DNA of 64,000 bases from Actinophytocola sp044466355 (GCF_044466355.1 NZ_JBITMQ010000019.1:1-64000), one strand, 5' to 3'; positions 32,815 to 42,697 are shown, numbered from the stretch's first letter. Notes: generated by a model not told the origin, from the letters alone. Program-made: numbers and translations.

Positions 32815-33555
32815 TCAGTGGCTGGCGGTCACGCCGCCGTCGACGTAGATGACCTGCCCGTTCACGAACCGGGCGAGCGGCTGCGCGAGGTAGATGACCG
32901 CGCTCGCCACCTCGTCCGGCTCGGCGAACCGGCCGACCGGGATCCGCTGCTGGAGCCGGGCCACGAACTGCGGGTTCTGCTGTGCCTGCTCGACGAAGTC
33001 GGTCCGCATGAACCCGGGCGCGACCGCGTTGACGGTCACCCCGCGCCCGCCCCACTCGGTGGCGAGCTGCTTGACCAGCAGGTTCACGCCCGCCTTGCTG
33101 GCGCCGTACGCGGAGAAGCCCATCCGGCCGCCCGCGTCGCCGCGCACCGAGGACAGGTGGATGATCCGGCCCTCGCCGCGTTCGAGCATGTGCCGCCCGA
33201 CCGACTGGGACAGCAGGAACGCGCCGACGAGGTTCGCGTTGACCACCGACGCCCACTGCACGGGGTCGAAGTGCTCGGCGGGCACGGTGATCAGCTTGCT
33301 GGCCGAGTTCACCAGCACGTCGATGCCGCCCCACGCCTCGACCACCGTCGCGACGGCCGCGTCGATGGACGCCGGGTCGGTGACGTCGACGGCGACACCC
33401 ATCGCGGTGGCGTCGCCCGCGCGCAGCTTCTCCGCCAGTTCGGTGGCCTTGTCGAACGACCGGCCCGCGATCGCGACCCGCGCGCCCTGCTCGGCGAACT
33501 GTTCGCAGATCACCGAACCGAGCCCGCCGTACCCCCCGACCACCAGAACGTTCAT
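32815..33555 (-). CDS. Short-chain dehydrogenase/reductase
   Basis: A 246-residue classical SDR. The NAD(P) motif is LVVGGYGGLGSVICEQFAEQ (GGxxGLG), the catalytic Ser lies in IIHLSSVRGDAG, and YGASK gives the Tyr-Lys pair. DGGVT near the C-terminus is usual for FabG-like reductases, so ketoreduction of a polyketide or keto intermediate is the likely job. Its start overlaps the stop of the amidohydrolase gene (ATGA). It belongs to the minus-strand operon with amidohydrolase, SchA/CurD protein and LLM enzyme. Confidence 0.85.
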   Translation of the reverse strand: MNVLVVGGYGGLGSVICEQFAEQGARVAIAGRSFDKATELAEKLRAGDATAMGVAVDVTDPASIDAAVATVVEAWGGIDVLVNSASKLITVPAEHFDPVQWASVVNANLVGAFLLSQSVGRHMLERGEGRIIHLSSVRGDAGGRMGFSAYGASKAGVNLLVKQLATEWGGRGVTVNAVAPGFMRTDFVEQAQQNPQFVARLQQRIPVGRFAEPDEVASAVIYLAQPLARFVNGQVIYVDGGVTASH

Positions 33556-34478
33556 GACGCTCTCCTCAGTTCTTCCTGGCCGAGACCGAAAAGCGCGGCA
33601 GCGTTGTCGTGCAGCACGGCGTCCACATCGGACAGGCCGAGCGCGTCGACCATGCCGAGCGCCGCGTCGAGCGAGGTGGCGAGCGGCGGCGAGTCCGTGC
33701 CGAACAGCAGCCGGTCGGGCCCGAACACCTCCAGCGCCGCCTTCAGCGCGGGCAGGGACGGTGTCGCCGTGTCGACATAGATCTTTGTCAGCTGCTCGCT
33801 GATCGGCGGACCGTCTACATTGTCCCGGCGTTGGGCCATGTCGAGCTTTTCCCGCAGCAGAGCCAAGGCGCCGCCCGCGTTCGGGGCGATGAGCTTCAGC
33901 CCGGGGAACCGCGGCAGCCGTCCCGCGAGGAGGATCGCGGCGACACCCATGGTGATGTCGCAGGGCCGCACGACGTGCTCGATCCCGCCGACCTTCTTCA
34001 TCGACCCGGCGGCGACCGGCACGGCGGGCGGGTGCAGCAGCACCGGCGCGCCGGTCTCCTCGGCCATCGCGAAGAAGTCGTCGGAGCGCGCGTCGTCGAG
34101 GAACTCCCCGCGCACCGAGGAGTTCACGATCAGCCCGGTGAACTCCTTCTCCCGCAACCACTCCGCTGCCCGCGCGACGTCGTCGGCGGAGAACGGGTTG
34201 GCGTAGACGTACCCGGTCAGCGCACCCGCCTTCGCCCGCACGGTCTCCGCCACCCACTCGTGGAAACGCGCGAGGTCCGCCGGCGACTGGTTGTAGTTGT
34301 CGTTGCCGGGGACCGGGAGCATCGTGCCGTAGCCGACCGGGCTCCCGACGACGGTCGTCGTGATGCCGAGCGCGGCCTTGCGCTCGATCATCCCGTCGAC
34401 GTCGCCGAGCACCGGCGGCATGGGGAACTTCTTCAGCAGCTCGGGCGGCGTGACATGCCCGTGCACGTCAATGGTCAT
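33552..34478 (-). CDS. Amidohydrolase-2 family protein, decarboxylase-like
   Basis: A 308-residue metal-dependent TIM barrel of the ACMSD/resorcylate-decarboxylase group (Amidohydrolase_2). The metal motif HxH is in TIDVHGHVTPPEL, VLLHPPAVP gives a further His, and LLFGTDSPPLA has the C-terminal Asp. Known relatives decarboxylate or hydrolyse aromatic acids such as gamma-resorcylate, 5-carboxyvanillate and aminocarboxymuconate semialdehyde. In a cluster that makes a salicylate-type acid and an aromatic polyketide, decarboxylation of an aryl carboxylate is a reasonable inference. It is coupled to the SDR. Confidence 0.78.
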   Translation of the reverse strand: MTIDVHGHVTPPELLKKFPMPPVLGDVDGMIERKAALGITTTVVGSPVGYGTMLPVPGNDNYNQSPADLARFHEWVAETVRAKAGALTGYVYANPFSADDVARAAEWLREKEFTGLIVNSSVRGEFLDDARSDDFFAMAEETGAPVLLHPPAVPVAAGSMKKVGGIEHVVRPCDITMGVAAILLAGRLPRFPGLKLIAPNAGGALALLREKLDMAQRRDNVDGPPISEQLTKIYVDTATPSLPALKAALEVFGPDRLLFGTDSPPLATSLDAALGMVDALGLSDVDAVLHDNAAALFGLGQEELRRAS

Positions 34479-34490
34479 GGGTGGGAAGCC

Positions 34491-34976
34491 TCAATCCCGA
34501 GGCGGGCCGAGGACCTGGCCGCCGTACTTCTGCGTGGACGCCATGACTGCGCCGAAGTCGGGGAACGTGCTCGGGTCGAAGGCCGGGATCTCCAGGCGCT
34601 CCGCCGGGGTGCCGGTCTCCATGAACCACCCCTCGTAGCCCGCGGGGGTGCCCAGCACCAGCGTCTTGACCGTGTCGGACTCGGCCTTGTACGAGTGCGG
34701 GACGTTGCGCGGCAGGAACACCGACGAGCCGGGCGTCGCGTGGAAGAGCTGGCCGCCGACCTCGATGCTCATCTCGCCCTCGAGGATGTGGAACAGCTCG
34801 TCCTCGTTGCCGTGCACGTGCACCGGCGAGCCGTAGCCGCGGTTGCAGGACATCTCCGCCAGCCAGTACTGGCCGTTCGTGTCCTCACCCGTTGCCTTGA
34901 ACACCACCAGCGACCCGAAATGCCAAATGGCGCGCCCATCGGAAGGCCCGCAGAGGAACGGCTTCGTTTCCGACAT
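34491..34976 (-). CDS. Cupin-domain protein
   Basis: A 161-residue single-cupin protein. Motif 1 is GSPVHVHGNEDELFHILEGE (G(X)5HXH(X)3,4E(X)6G pattern, with two His and a Glu for metal) and motif 2 is GSSVFLPRNVPHSYK (PxGxxH-like). The ATG at 34976 follows TTAGGAGTCTTC; a longer in-frame start at 35006 lacks a Shine-Dalgarno. Such cupins serve as dioxygenases, isomerases or quinone-forming enzymes in polyketide clusters. It is the first gene of the minus-strand operon running to 31566. Confidence 0.8.
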   Translation of the reverse strand: MSETKPFLCGPSDGRAIWHFGSLVVFKATGEDTNGQYWLAEMSCNRGYGSPVHVHGNEDELFHILEGEMSIEVGGQLFHATPGSSVFLPRNVPHSYKAESDTVKTLVLGTPAGYEGWFMETGTPAERLEIPAFDPSTFPDFGAVMASTQKYGGQVLGPPRD

Positions 34977-35050
34977 GAAGACTCCTAAGGGAGGAAAGGA
35001 AATCACCTACAGTTGTACCGAGAGCGCCTCAAGGGCTGGTGCAACCGGCT

Positions 35051-35473
35051 TCAAGAGGTGGCCTGGCTCTGCGCCGCGCTGAAGTTCGGCGGACGGCTCG
35101 GCGGCGGGCCGAGCGGGCCGGAGACCTGGCAGTGCACCAGTGCCCACCCGCTGTCCACTTCGGACAGCACGAGGACGGCGCGGAACTCGCCGTTCGCCGG
35201 GTGCCCGTGGTAGGTCATCTCCTGCTTCTGCACGGCGGTGGCGACCGCGGTGCCGCCGTAGCGCCGGACGCTCACGTCGACCAGGTCGAACGCCGACGGC
35301 ACCAGCGAACCGCTGCGGTACCGGTCGAGCCACTGCTCCTTCGTGAGCACGAACCCGAGCGGGCCGATGCCGACGAAGTCGGCGGTGAGCAGCCCGTCGA
35401 GAGTCTCGGTGTCCGCGGTGCGTTCCGCGGCCGCGAACCTGTCCAGCGTCGCGAGGACGTCGTTTTCCGTCAT
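35051..35473 (-). CDS. NTF2-like (DUF4440) protein
   Basis: A 140-residue NTF2-fold protein. The N-terminal DVLATLDRFAAAERTADTET helix, LLTADFVGIGPLGFVLTKEQ and VLVLSEVDSGWALVHCQVSG are typical of DUF4440/SnoaL-like proteins that bind small hydrophobic molecules. Catalysis is not predictable. It starts at 35473 and is divergent from the iterative PKS gene (35643), so the 169-bp gap must hold both promoters. A short palindrome CCTGGTTCCAGG (35601-35612) lies there. There is no terminator between it and the cupin gene, but the 74-bp gap suggests it may be read separately. Confidence 0.7.
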   Translation of the reverse strand: MTENDVLATLDRFAAAERTADTETLDGLLTADFVGIGPLGFVLTKEQWLDRYRSGSLVPSAFDLVDVSVRRYGGTAVATAVQKQEMTYHGHPANGEFRAVLVLSEVDSGWALVHCQVSGPLGPPPSRPPNFSAAQSQATS

Positions 35474-35642
35474 GGCGGCCAGCGAAACACGGGGCCGGTG
35501 AGTCGCGGCAGAGCGCGCGAACACGACGTGGCGGGGGTCTTGTCCCAGCCGGGCCGGGATCGCCGACCGATGTCGCCGGGACGTGGTGAACACAGAATGT
35601 CCTGGTTCCAGGTCTCGCGCGCTGAGGAGGACGAGAGCGACC

Positions 35643-38600
35643 ATGGCAACCTCGAGCGGAGTCGACGGACCGGAGCCCATCGCGATCGTCGGAATGGGAT
35701 GCCGATTACCCGGTGACGTCAACTCGCCGGAGGCGTTCTGGAACTCCCTCGCGGCGGGGTTCGACGCGATCGGCGAGGTGCCACCGGAGCGCTGGGCGCA
35801 CTACGAGACCGGTGGGGAGAACGCCGCCGCGCTGCGCAAGGTCTCCCGGCTCGGCGGCTTCGTGTCCAATGTGGACGACTTCGACGCCGCCTTCTTCGGG
35901 GTGTCGCCGCGCGAGGCCACCCTGATGGACCCGCAGCAGCGGATGGCGCTCGAGGTGGCGTGGGAGGCGCTGGAGCACGCCGGCATCGTGCCGGGGGACC
36001 TGGCCGGGTCCGACGCGGGCGTGTACATCGGTGTCAACAGCGACGACCACGGTCGCAAGCTCCTCGAGGACCTGCCGAGGATCGAGGCGTGGACCGGCAT
36101 CGGGTCGTCCATGTGCGCCGTGGCGAACCGGGTCTCCTACGCGCTCGACCTGCACGGCCCCAGCATGGTCGTCGACACGGCGTGCTCGTCGTCGTTGGTG
36201 GCGCTGCACCTCGCGTGCCAGAGCCTGCGGGCGGGCGAGACGCCGGTGGCGATCGCCGGTGGCGTGATGTTGATGGTCGCCCCCGGTCTCACCATGGTCA
36301 TGGACACCGCGGGCGCGCTCGCCCCGGACGGCCGCTCGAAGTCCTTCGACGCGTCCGCCAACGGCTACGGCCGGGGTGAGGGCTGCGGCATGGTCGTGCT
36401 CAAGCGGCTGTCGGACGCGCGGCGCGACGGCGACCGGGTGCTCGCGCTGATCCGCGGCAGCGCGGTGAGCCAGGACGGCAAGACGAACGGGATCATGGCG
36501 CCGAGCGGCGATGCGCAGACCGAGATGCTGCGGGTGGCCTGCAGGCAGGCGGGCGTCGCACCCGAGTCGGTCGACTACGTGGAGGCCCACGGCACCGGCA
36601 CCAGGGCGGGCGACCCGGTCGAGGCCGCCGCGCTCGCCGCCGTCTACGGCACCGGAAGGCCCGCCGACCGGCCGTGCCTCATCGGGTCGGTGAAGACGAA
36701 CATCGGCCACCTGGAGGCCGCGTCCGGGATCGCGGGCGTGCTCAAGGCCGTCCTCGCGATCGAGCACGCGGCCATCCCGCCGAGCATCAACTTCGACACC
36801 CCCAACCCGGACATCGCGTGGGACGGGTCCGGCCTGCGGGTGGTCGCCGACCTCACCCCGTGGCCGAGCACCGGCGGCCCGCGCCGCGCCGGGGTCTCCG
36901 GCTACGGCTACGGCGGCACGATCGCGCACCTCGTGCTGGAGCAGGCGCCGCCGCCGGAGACGGCGCTCCCGGCGCCGGACCGGGGCACCGCGTTGCGCGT
37001 CTACCCGCTGTCCGGCGGGTCGCAGGAGGCCGTGCGCGAGTACGCCGGGTCGCTCGCCGAGTGGCTCACCGCCGACGGCCTGCGGGCCAGTGGCGCCGAG
37101 CTGGCCGACCTCGCCCACACGCTCACCCAGCGCCGCTCCCACCTCGAACACCGCACCGGCGTCGTCGCGGCCGGCCAGGACGAGCTGGTCGCCCAGCTCC
37201 GCCAGGTGCGGACGGACGAGCCGGGCAACGGAATCACCTCCGGCCGCGCGCTGCCGGGCGCGGCCAAGGGCGCCGTGTGGGTGTTCTCCGGGCACGGCTC
37301 GCAGTGGATCGGCATGGGCCGCGAGCTGCTCGCGACCGAGCCCGCGTTCGGCCGTGTCCTCGACGAGCTCGAGCCGATCTGCCTGGAGGAGATGGGCGTC
37401 TCCCCGCGCAAGGCGCTGCTGGAAGGCGACCTGCGGGACACCGACCGCATCCAGATGCTGATCTTCGCGACGCAGGTGGCGCTCGCCGAGGTGTGGTACT
37501 CGCGCGGCCTGCGCCCCGCCGCGGTGATCGGCCACTCGGTCGGCGAGATCGCCGCGGCCGTCGTCGCGGGCGTGCTCGAGGTGGCCGACGGCGCCCGCCT
37601 CATCTGCCGCCGGTCCACCCTGCTGCGCAAGGTCGCGGGCATGGGCGGGATGGCGATGGTCAACCTGCCGTTCGAGGAGGCGGAGCGCAGACTTGCCGGG
37701 CACGAGGGTGTCTGCGCCGCGATCGCCGCCGCCCCCAGCTCGACGGTGGTCGCGGGTGACGCGACCGCGATCGACGCCGTGGTGCGGCAGTGGAGCACCG
37801 ACCCCGCGCTGAACGTGCAGCGGGTCAACTCCGACGTCGCGTTCCACAGCCACCACATGGACCAGCTGGTCGACGACCTCGCCGCGGCCGCGGCGGACCT
37901 CGCCCCGGCCACGCCCGTGCTGCCGGTCTACTCGACCTCACACGAGGACCCGAGGACGGACGTGGTGCGTGACGGCGCCTACTGGGCGGGCAACCTGCGC
38001 AACCCGGTGCGGTTCGCCGCCGCGGTCAGCGCTGCGCTCGCCGACGGCTACCGGGCGTTCGTCGAGATCTCCCCGCACCCGGTGGTGTCCTACTCGATCA
38101 ACGAGGTGCTCACCGCGGAGCGCGTGGAGGACGCGGTCGTGGCGCACACGCTGCGGCGCAACCGTCCCGAGCAGTCCACCCTGCTGGAGAACCTGGCCGC
38201 GCTGCACTGCCACGGCGTGGCCGTGGACTGGTCGGTCGGGAACTCCGGCGGACGGCTGGTGTCGCTGCCGGTCATCGCGTGGCAGCACCGCGAGTACCGG
38301 GTGGAGACGCCCGGCCGGGGCGAGAGCCGCTCCCGGCTGCACGACGTGGACACCCACACGTTGCTCGGGGCACCGCTGACCGTCAACGGCACCACGACCG
38401 TCCGGGTCTGGCAGACGTGGCTGGACCAGGAGAGCAGGCCCTACCCCGGTGACCACCCCGTGCAGGGGACCGAGATCATCCCGGCGGCGGTGCTGCTCAA
38501 CACGTTCTTCGCGGCCTCGGCCGGGCACGCCCTGAACGACGTGTCGTTGCGCGTGCCGGTCTCCGTCGCCTCCCCGAGGGAGCTGCAGGTCGTCGCCATG

Positions 38601-40961
38601 GACGGCACGCTGCGGCTGTGCTCGCGGCTGGCGTCGGACCGCCACGACGGCGACCAGGACCAGAGTGACGGCTGGCTGACCCACACCACCGCCGCGGTGC
38701 CGGTCGTCGCCGACGTCCCCGGCCCGCGCGCCATCCCGCTCGCCGACCTGCGCAAGCGGTGCGACGAGCGGCTCGACTCCGAGTTCGTGATCGACCGGCT
38801 CGCCTCGATCGGCGTCGCCGCCATGGGCTTCCCGTGGCAGATCAACCGGATCCGGCGCGGCCGGGACGAGCTGTTCGTCCGGGTCGTCACCGACCCGGCG
38901 GGCACCCTTCCGGAGAGCTGGGCGTCGATCCTGGACGCGGCGCTGTCCGCGGCGTCCGTCGTGTTCTCCGGGCCCGCGACCCTGCGCATGCCCGCGCACA
39001 TCCGCCACGTCAGCATCGGCGGCAGGCCACCGGCCGACGCCGTGATCAGCGTGCGGGTGCGGCCCGGCTCGACCGACACCGTGGACGTCGTCATCGCGGA
39101 GCCGGACGGCTCCGTGGTCGCCCGGCTCGACGGGCTGCGCTACGGCGTGCTCGACGGGGACGTCGGTGCCCCGGCGAGCCCGAGGCGCCTGGTCCACAAG
39201 ATCACCTGGCGGCCCTTCGAGCTGCCGAAGCGCTCCCGCGCGCGGCTGCCGCTGGTGGTGTTCGTCGGTGACCAGTCGCTCGCGCAGGAGCTGGGCGGCG
39301 CCCTCAGCGACGCGGGCATCACCTGGCTCGCCGCCGCCGACGCCGACGCGCTCGCCGGTCACGCCGACCGGTTGTCCCCGGCCGCGGCGGTCGTCGTCGC
39401 ACCGGACAGGTCCGCCGAGGCCGGCGACGCGTGGTCCGGCTCGCTCGCCGCGACCTCGCTGCTCACCAGGACCGCGCAGACGCTGGCCGCGCTGCCCGCG
39501 CAGCACCGGCCCCGGCTGTGGTGCCTGACGAGGGGCGTGCGGGAGGCCGCGGACCTGGCCGCCGTCGGCGAGGGCGCGTTGTGGGGGCTCGGCCGCGTGC
39601 TGTCCGGCGAGTACCCGGACCTGTGGGGTGGCATCGTCGACGTGCCCGCGGACGACGCGCTCGGCAGCCTCGCCACGCTGCGCCGGGTGCTCGTCGCCCG
39701 GCCTGCCGACGACGTCCTCGCGGTGCGCGGCACCGGTGTCGAGGTCGCCAGGCTGGCCACTCTCGACGACACGACGACCCGGCGGCCGGTGGCGTGCCGG
39801 GCGGACGGCACCTACCTCATCACCGGCGGGCTCGGCGTGCTCGGGCTGGAGGTGGCGGCCTGGCTCGCCGGCCGGGGAGCGCGCAGGCTGGTGCTGGCCG
39901 GGCGGCGTGCGCTGCCGCCGAGGAACACGTGGGACTCCGTCGACCCGGTCACCGACCCCGAGGGCGCCGCGCGGATCGAGTCGGTCAAGGCGCTGGAGGC
40001 CGCGGGGGTCACGGTCGTCACCGTCGCGCTGGACGTGAGCGACCGGGACCAGGTGGCGAAGCTCGCGTCGCTCGGCGACCTGGGGCTGCCGCCGATCCGC
40101 GGCGTCGTGCACGCGGCGGGTGTGCTGGACAACCGGATGGCCGCCGATCTCGACGAGGAGTCGCTCGAGACGGTCATGCGTCCGAAGGTCCTCGGCGCGC
40201 AGGTGCTGCACGAGCTGTTCCCGCCCGGGAGCCTCGACTTCCTCGTGCTGTTCTCGTCGGTGGGTCTGCTGCTCGGCCTGCCGGGCCAGGCCAGCTACGC
40301 CGCGGGCAACGCGGTGCTCGACGCGCTCGCCGCCCACCGGCGGACCGCCGGGCGGGGCGACACGATCAGTTTCGGCTGGACGTCGTGGCGCGGCCTGGGC
40401 ATGTCGACGTCGTCGGCGGCCATCGACGCCGAGCTGTCGGCACGGGGCACCGCCGACATCACCGCGGCGGAGGCGTTCCGTTCGTGGGAGTACGCCGAGC
40501 AGCACGACGTCGCGCACGTCGCCGTCCTGCGCCCCATCCCGCTCCTGCCGGGCATGCGCCGCCCGCCGCTGCTGTCAGAGCTGGCCGCGGAGGAGCCGGT
40601 GGCCGCCGGACAGTCCCGTTCGTCGGCGCCGTGGGCGAACCTGCGCGGCGACGAACTGCGCGACCACGTGCTCGGCGAGGTGTCCGGGCAGGTGGCCGCG
40701 GAGATGAAGCTGGCGGTCGAGGAGCTGGACACGCACCGCCCGCTCATCGAGATGGGACTCGACTCGGTGATGACGCAGATCGTCCGGGCCCGGCTGGAGC
40801 GGCTGTTCCGGGTGAGCCTGCCCGCCACCCTGCTGTGGAACCGGCCGACGGTCCAGGCGATCAGCGACTTCCTCGCCGAACTGCTCGCGCCGGACGGCGA
40901 CGGTGCCGCCGCGCAGGACGACGAGCCGGAGACGCCGCCCGCGCCCGCGGTCGCGGCGTGA
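35643..40961 (+). CDS. Iterative type I PKS, 6-methylsalicylate-synthase type
   Basis: A 1772-residue single-module PKS. KS: residues 12-430, active Cys181 in DTACSSSLVAL, with VEAHGTGT and NIGHLEAASG. AT: Ser632 in GHSVGEIAA; the VAFH tetrad position fits malonyl-CoA. DH/thioester-hydrolase-like: His938 in HPVQGTEIIP. KR: GGLGVLG at 1395-1401, Tyr1552 in SYAAGN. ACP: Ser1708 in GLDSV. No ER, methyltransferase or thioesterase. Size and order match ChlB1, PokM1, NcsB and AziB. A singly reduced tetraketide (6-methylsalicylate-like) is the simplest product; a naphthoate is possible. The ATG at 35643 is chosen over a GTG at 35583. Codon 22 is TTA. Confidence 0.9.
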   Translation: MATSSGVDGPEPIAIVGMGCRLPGDVNSPEAFWNSLAAGFDAIGEVPPERWAHYETGGENAAALRKVSRLGGFVSNVDDFDAAFFGVSPREATLMDPQQRMALEVAWEALEHAGIVPGDLAGSDAGVYIGVNSDDHGRKLLEDLPRIEAWTGIGSSMCAVANRVSYALDLHGPSMVVDTACSSSLVALHLACQSLRAGETPVAIAGGVMLMVAPGLTMVMDTAGALAPDGRSKSFDASANGYGRGEGCGMVVLKRLSDARRDGDRVLALIRGSAVSQDGKTNGIMAPSGDAQTEMLRVACRQAGVAPESVDYVEAHGTGTRAGDPVEAAALAAVYGTGRPADRPCLIGSVKTNIGHLEAASGIAGVLKAVLAIEHAAIPPSINFDTPNPDIAWDGSGLRVVADLTPWPSTGGPRRAGVSGYGYGGTIAHLVLEQAPPPETALPAPDRGTALRVYPLSGGSQEAVREYAGSLAEWLTADGLRASGAELADLAHTLTQRRSHLEHRTGVVAAGQDELVAQLRQVRTDEPGNGITSGRALPGAAKGAVWVFSGHGSQWIGMGRELLATEPAFGRVLDELEPICLEEMGVSPRKALLEGDLRDTDRIQMLIFATQVALAEVWYSRGLRPAAVIGHSVGEIAAAVVAGVLEVADGARLICRRSTLLRKVAGMGGMAMVNLPFEEAERRLAGHEGVCAAIAAAPSSTVVAGDATAIDAVVRQWSTDPALNVQRVNSDVAFHSHHMDQLVDDLAAAAADLAPATPVLPVYSTSHEDPRTDVVRDGAYWAGNLRNPVRFAAAVSAALADGYRAFVEISPHPVVSYSINEVLTAERVEDAVVAHTLRRNRPEQSTLLENLAALHCHGVAVDWSVGNSGGRLVSLPVIAWQHREYRVETPGRGESRSRLHDVDTHTLLGAPLTVNGTTTVRVWQTWLDQESRPYPGDHPVQGTEIIPAAVLLNTFFAASAGHALNDVSLRVPVSVASPRELQVVAMDGTLRLCSRLASDRHDGDQDQSDGWLTHTTAAVPVVADVPGPRAIPLADLRKRCDERLDSEFVIDRLASIGVAAMGFPWQINRIRRGRDELFVRVVTDPAGTLPESWASILDAALSAASVVFSGPATLRMPAHIRHVSIGGRPPADAVISVRVRPGSTDTVDVVIAEPDGSVVARLDGLRYGVLDGDVGAPASPRRLVHKITWRPFELPKRSRARLPLVVFVGDQSLAQELGGALSDAGITWLAAADADALAGHADRLSPAAAVVVAPDRSAEAGDAWSGSLAATSLLTRTAQTLAALPAQHRPRLWCLTRGVREAADLAAVGEGALWGLGRVLSGEYPDLWGGIVDVPADDALGSLATLRRVLVARPADDVLAVRGTGVEVARLATLDDTTTRRPVACRADGTYLITGGLGVLGLEVAAWLAGRGARRLVLAGRRALPPRNTWDSVDPVTDPEGAARIESVKALEAAGVTVVTVALDVSDRDQVAKLASLGDLGLPPIRGVVHAAGVLDNRMAADLDEESLETVMRPKVLGAQVLHELFPPGSLDFLVLFSSVGLLLGLPGQASYAAGNAVLDALAAHRRTAGRGDTISFGWTSWRGLGMSTSSAAIDAELSARGTADITAAEAFRSWEYAEQHDVAHVAVLRPIPLLPGMRRPPLLSELAAEEPVAAGQSRSSAPWANLRGDELRDHVLGEVSGQVAAEMKLAVEELDTHRPLIEMGLDSVMTQIVRARLERLFRVSLPATLLWNRPTVQAISDFLAELLAPDGDGAAAQDDEPETPPAPAVAA

Positions 40962-40972
40962 GTGGAGGGAAC

Positions 40973-42628
40973 ATGATGCGGGACGGTGTGACGCCATGGC
41001 CTGCGGACCTCGCAGAGGGGTACGCGCGGGCCGGCTACTGGCGGGGTGAACCGCTCGGCCACTGGATGTGGACCTGGGCCGACCGGGACGGTGACCGGAT
41101 CGCCGTGGTGGACGGCGACACCCGGATCAGCTATCGCGAACTGGCCGAGCACGCGGACGCGCTCGCCGCTCGCATGCGGGACCTCGGCCTGCGCGCGGGG
41201 GACAACATCCTGGTGCAGCTGCCGAACAGCTGGGAGTTCCTGGCGCTCTTCCTGGCCTGCCAGCGGATCGGCGTCGCGCCCGTGCTCGCGCTGATGGCGC
41301 ACCGCGAGCACGAGCTGCGCTACCTGGCGGAGCTCGCCGAGGTGAGGGCCGTCGTGGTGCCGGACCGCTGGCAGAAGTTCGACCACCAGCGGATGGCCGT
41401 CGACCTCGCCGCCTCGCTGCCGGGCACGTGCACGGTGTTCGTGCTGGGCGAGTCCGACTCGTCCACTGTGGACCTGCGGTCGCTGCTCCCGCGCACCGAG
41501 GACCCGGTCGCGCTGCGCGCCCGGCTCGACGCGGTCGCCCCGGATCCCGGTGAGGTGGCGTTGTTCCTCCTCTCCGGCGGCACCACCGGCACCCCGAAGA
41601 TCATCGCGAGGACACACGACGACTACGAGTACAACGCGCGGCAGAGCGGTGCGGTGTGCGGGTTCGACGCGGACACGGTGTACCTGGTGACACTGCCGAT
41701 GGGCCACAACTTCCCCCTCGGCTCGCCGGGGATCCTGGCCACGCTCATCCACGGCGGCCGGGTGGTGATGCTCCGTTCCCCCAAGCCGGAGGTGGCGTTC
41801 CCGGTCATCGAGCGTGAACGGGCCACGGTGACCTCGCTGGTCCCGGCGATCGCACACCGCTGGGTCGAGGCCGCGATGGCGGGCGGCGCCGACCTGTCGT
41901 CACTGCGGCTCGTGCAGGTGGGCGGCTCGGTGATGGACCCGTTGTTCGCAGCACGGATCGGCCCCGCGCTCGGCGCGACGCTGCAACAGGTCTACGGGAT
42001 GGCCGAGGGCCTGCTGAACTACACCCGCCCGACCGACCCGGTCGAGGTCATCGTGCGCACCCAGGGCCGCCCGATCAGTGACGCCGACGAGATCCTGATC
42101 GTCGACGAGGCCGGCCAGCCGGTGCCGGAGGGCGGCACGGGCGAACTGCTCACCCGCGGCCCGTACACCCCGCGCGGCTACTTCAAGGCCCCGGAACACA
42201 ACGCGAAGGCGTTCACCCCGGACGGCTGGTACCGCAGCGGCGACCTGGTGCGCCGCGACGAGACCGGCAACTTCGTGGTCGAGGGCCGAGTCAAGGACCT
42301 GATCAACCGCGGCGGCGAGAAGATCTCCGCGCCCGAGGTGGAGGCCGTGGTCGACACCCTGCCCGCGGTCCGCCGGTCGACGGCGATCCCGCTGCCCGAC
42401 GCGGAGTACGGCGAGCAGGTCTGCGTGTGCGTCGTGCTCCACCCCGGACAGACGCTGACCCTGGCGCAGGTGCGGGACCTGTTCGTGGCCAAGGGGGTCG
42501 CCAAGTTCAAGATCCCGGAGCGGCTCGAGGTCGTGACGGACTTCCCCCTCACGCCGGTGGGCAAGGTGGACAAGAAGGCGCTGCGCGCCCAGGTGCTGGC
42601 GGGCACGAACGGCGTACAGGCCGCCTGA
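40973..42628 (+). CDS. Aromatic-acid adenylating ligase (DHB/salicylate-AMP ligase-like)
   Basis: A 551-residue ANL-superfamily enzyme. Core motifs are FLLSGGTTGTPKII (P-loop), QQVYGMAEGLLNY, GWYRSGDLV, NRGGEKISAPEVE and the catalytic Lys in PVGKVDKKAL. The LPMGHNFPLGSPG segment carries the HN pair characteristic of 2,3-dihydroxybenzoate/salicylate adenylases (EntE/DhbE), pointing to an ortho-hydroxy aryl acid. It starts 11 bp after the PKS stop (two adjacent ATGs at 40973 and 40976), so it most likely activates the PKS-derived salicylate-type acid for transfer. No carrier domain is fused to it, so the acceptor may be CoA or a separate carrier. Confidence 0.9.
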   Translation: MMRDGVTPWPADLAEGYARAGYWRGEPLGHWMWTWADRDGDRIAVVDGDTRISYRELAEHADALAARMRDLGLRAGDNILVQLPNSWEFLALFLACQRIGVAPVLALMAHREHELRYLAELAEVRAVVVPDRWQKFDHQRMAVDLAASLPGTCTVFVLGESDSSTVDLRSLLPRTEDPVALRARLDAVAPDPGEVALFLLSGGTTGTPKIIARTHDDYEYNARQSGAVCGFDADTVYLVTLPMGHNFPLGSPGILATLIHGGRVVMLRSPKPEVAFPVIERERATVTSLVPAIAHRWVEAAMAGGADLSSLRLVQVGGSVMDPLFAARIGPALGATLQQVYGMAEGLLNYTRPTDPVEVIVRTQGRPISDADEILIVDEAGQPVPEGGTGELLTRGPYTPRGYFKAPEHNAKAFTPDGWYRSGDLVRRDETGNFVVEGRVKDLINRGGEKISAPEVEAVVDTLPAVRRSTAIPLPDAEYGEQVCVCVVLHPGQTLTLAQVRDLFVAKGVAKFKIPERLEVVTDFPLTPVGKVDKKALRAQVLAGTNGVQAA

Positions 42629-42631
42629 GCC

Positions 42632-42683
42632 ACACACAGAGATTCGCCCGGTCCGATGTGGACCGGGCGAATCTCTTGTGTGT
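42632..42683. terminator. Bidirectional hairpin terminator
   Basis: Perfect 17-bp stem AGAGATTCGCCCGGTCC (42638-42654) and its complement (42660-42676) with a 5-base loop, extended by ACACAC/GTGTGT arms past a one-base bulge. It lies 3' of the ligase and 3' of the convergent MFS gene, so it likely ends both transcripts. The loop region also contains a GTCCGATGTGGAC site. Confidence 0.88.
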
Positions 42684-42697
42684 CTGTCGCGGTGGGT

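Noticed and set aside
35583..35642. Upstream GTG start for the iterative PKS
   Set aside because: The added 20 residues are Arg-rich and non-conserved; ATG 35643 lies right before the KS domain and behind a GAGGAGG.
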